Shown here one piece after another: positions 16,259 through 17,299 of a stretch of DNA of 17,299 bases; position 1 is the first letter of the stretch; each line of letters starts with the position of its first letter. Where the stretch lies: the NCBI GenBank assembly GCA_029861675.1, contig JAOTYV010000073.1:1-17299 (forward strand), written 5' to 3'. The translations under genes and the position numbers were made by a program. The notes beneath the pieces are model-generated. The model did no database searches, had not been told where the DNA came from, and saw only the letters and a program-made list of their open reading frames with translations. The DNA comes from Alphaproteobacteria bacterium (GTDB lineage Bacteria > Pseudomonadota > Alphaproteobacteria > UBA8366).

Positions 16259-16448
16259 TATAATTGTCCTAAAATTAACGCCTTCAGGATTCAGCGCGCG
16301 CGGCATCGGTTGGCGGTGCGCGGAATATTTCCATTTAGTCTCACATCGGAACTACCAAAGCGGCTGCAATGCGGAACGGAGGATGCTAGTCTGCCGCCGG
16401 GAATGAGGTTGGGTCGCCGGCCGCATAAGGGGGATGTAGGAAAAATTC

Positions 16449-17299
16449 GTGGAAATCGTCCAGCTCGTTACCCTGGCCGTCGTCCAAGGCATCACTGAAT
16501 TTCTGCCTATCAGCTCATCAGGTCACCTGGTGTTGACGTCCCGAGTCCTCGGCTGGGCCGACCAGGGATTGGTTATCGATGTCGCCGTGCATGTCGGCAC
16601 GCTGCTCGCGGTCGTGGTCTATTTCTGGCGCGACATCTGGAAAATGATTGCCGGCACCGCCGGGATCGTGACCGGACGCCGGGATCCGGGCTTTCGCCTG
16701 GCAATGCACGTCGTGATCGCCACAATTCCCATCGTTGCCGCGGGGTATTTTATCCAGCCCTATATCGGCTCGACCTTTCGTAGCGTCGAGTTGATCGGCT
16801 GGACGACGCTCGGCTTCGGCGTCCTGCTCGGCGTCGCGGATTGGCTTTGCATGACGCTCCGCCGCATAGAACATCTGAACGTGCCGACCGCGTTTTTCGT
16901 TGGGGTGGCGCAGGTGTTGGCGCTCTTGCCAGGCACCAGCCGGTCCGGCATTACCATGACCGCCTGCCGGTTCATGGGCATGGAGCGCGGCGAAGCGGCG
17001 CGCTTTTCCCTCTTGATGTCAATTCCGGCAATCATGGGCGCGGCAACCATCGCCGGACTGGGACTGTATAAAAGCGGCGACGTCGCGCTCGGTTTCGACG
17101 CCGCGCTGGCTGCGCTGTTCGCGTTCGGGACAGCGTTGATTTCCATCGCCGCAATGATGCAATGGCTGATGCGCGCGACCTTCACCCCCTTCGTCATTTA
17201 CCGGGTGCTGCTCGGCGGGCTGCTGTTATGTTGGGTCTACGGGTGGCTCGGCTTAGACGAAGTGCGGTTGGCTGTACCGTCCGCCGCGGCGATAGATGT
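16449..17299 (+). CDS. uppP: Undecaprenyl-diphosphatase UppP (BacA), 3' end outside window
   Basis: An integral membrane enzyme that dephosphorylates undecaprenyl diphosphate to undecaprenyl phosphate, recycling the carrier lipid for peptidoglycan and other envelope polymers; overexpression of this family gives bacitracin resistance. Motif 1 is 'QGITEFLPISSSGHLVL' (residues 13-29, with Glu17 and His26), and the phosphate-binding 'PGTSRSG' is at 161-167 (Arg165). Hydrophobic segments are spread over the whole length; 'VIYRVLLGGLLLCWVYGWL' looks like the last. At least 283 codons are open and the frame leaves the window without a stop. The family is about 265-280 aa, so only a short tail should be missing. 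The start is GTG 16449, which begins 'VEIVQLVTL' as expected and has TAGGA about 9-10 nt upstream. Confidence 0.95.
   Translation, partial: MEIVQLVTLAVVQGITEFLPISSSGHLVLTSRVLGWADQGLVIDVAVHVGTLLAVVVYFWRDIWKMIAGTAGIVTGRRDPGFRLAMHVVIATIPIVAAGYFIQPYIGSTFRSVELIGWTTLGFGVLLGVADWLCMTLRRIEHLNVPTAFFVGVAQVLALLPGTSRSGITMTACRFMGMERGEAARFSLLMSIPAIMGAATIAGLGLYKSGDVALGFDAALAALFAFGTALISIAAMMQWLMRATFTPFVIYRVLLGGLLLCWVYGWLGLDEVRLAVPSAAAID

Larger units (their letters stand above)
15983..16448. promoter_or_regulatory. Divergent gltDB / uppP control region
   Basis: This 466-nt gap lies between two outward-facing start codons. It holds a candidate gltDB promoter, an AT-rich core (about 16200-16280) and a set of inverted repeats in the gltD leader, each annotated separately. 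A TATAAT hexamer on the plus strand (16259-16264) could be a -10 box for uppP, but no good -35 box stands 15-18 nt before it. I see no tRNA, riboswitch family I can name, or credible protein-coding gene in it. Confidence 0.75.

Noticed and set aside
16259..16264. TATAAT as the -10 box of a uppP promoter
   Set aside because: The hexamer is perfect, but no -35 match stands 15-18 nt upstream, and it abuts the better supported gltDB -35 box. It is not called as a promoter on its own.
1..17299. Mobile elements, CRISPR arrays, tRNA or rRNA genes, defence or biosynthetic clusters
   Set aside because: I looked on both strands and in all gaps and saw no transposase, integrase, regularly spaced repeats, cloverleaf or rRNA-like segments. 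The gene content is consistent with ordinary chromosome.

Overview
The window is a gene-dense, high-GC chromosomal segment. The codon usage, the gltD-gltB order and the family types (UppP, YeeZ-like reductase, ABHD10-like hydrolase, 178-aa IF3) suggest an alphaproteobacterium, perhaps Rhodospirillales-like; this placement is inference. I see no phage, IS, CRISPR, tRNA or rRNA. Most of it is ordinary housekeeping and central metabolism.

Layout. (1) 1-1741, plus strand: the tail of a short-chain dehydrogenase cut by the window edge, an enoyl-CoA hydratase/isomerase, and an FMN-binding pyridoxamine-phosphate-oxidase-like protein, closely spaced and probably co-transcribed. (2) 1742-1914: a convergent gap with two inverted repeats. 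(3) 6680-1915, minus strand: a GT4 glycosyltransferase, a GT9 heptosyltransferase-like enzyme, threonyl-tRNA synthetase (thrS) and translation initiation factor IF3 (infC), all in one direction with gaps of 38 to 57 nt. infC appears to begin at an ATA codon, 37 codons before its first conventional start, echoing the rare-start autoregulation known for IF3. (4) 6722-9248: an ABHD10-like serine hydrolase (TTG start, plus), overlapped tail to tail by a YeeZ-like reductase (minus), then a secreted TPR protein (plus). (5) 15982-9254, minus strand: gltD and gltB, the two subunits of NADPH-glutamate synthase, 9 nt apart, followed by a glutathione S-transferase-like gene. (6) 15983-16448: a 466-nt divergent control region with a credible sigma70-type promoter for gltDB and hairpins in its roughly 240-nt leader. 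(7) 16449 to the end, plus strand: undecaprenyl-diphosphatase UppP (GTG start), which runs off the window.

Functionally, gltDB makes glutamate from glutamine and 2-oxoglutarate. uppP recycles the undecaprenyl carrier lipid for envelope polymers. The two glycosyltransferases probably build lipopolysaccharide or another surface glycan. thrS and infC serve translation. I found no convincing undescribed multi-gene system. The items most worth a second look are the ATA start of infC, the structured gltD leader, and a bacterial protein closely resembling the animal mitochondrial ABHD10 thioesterase.
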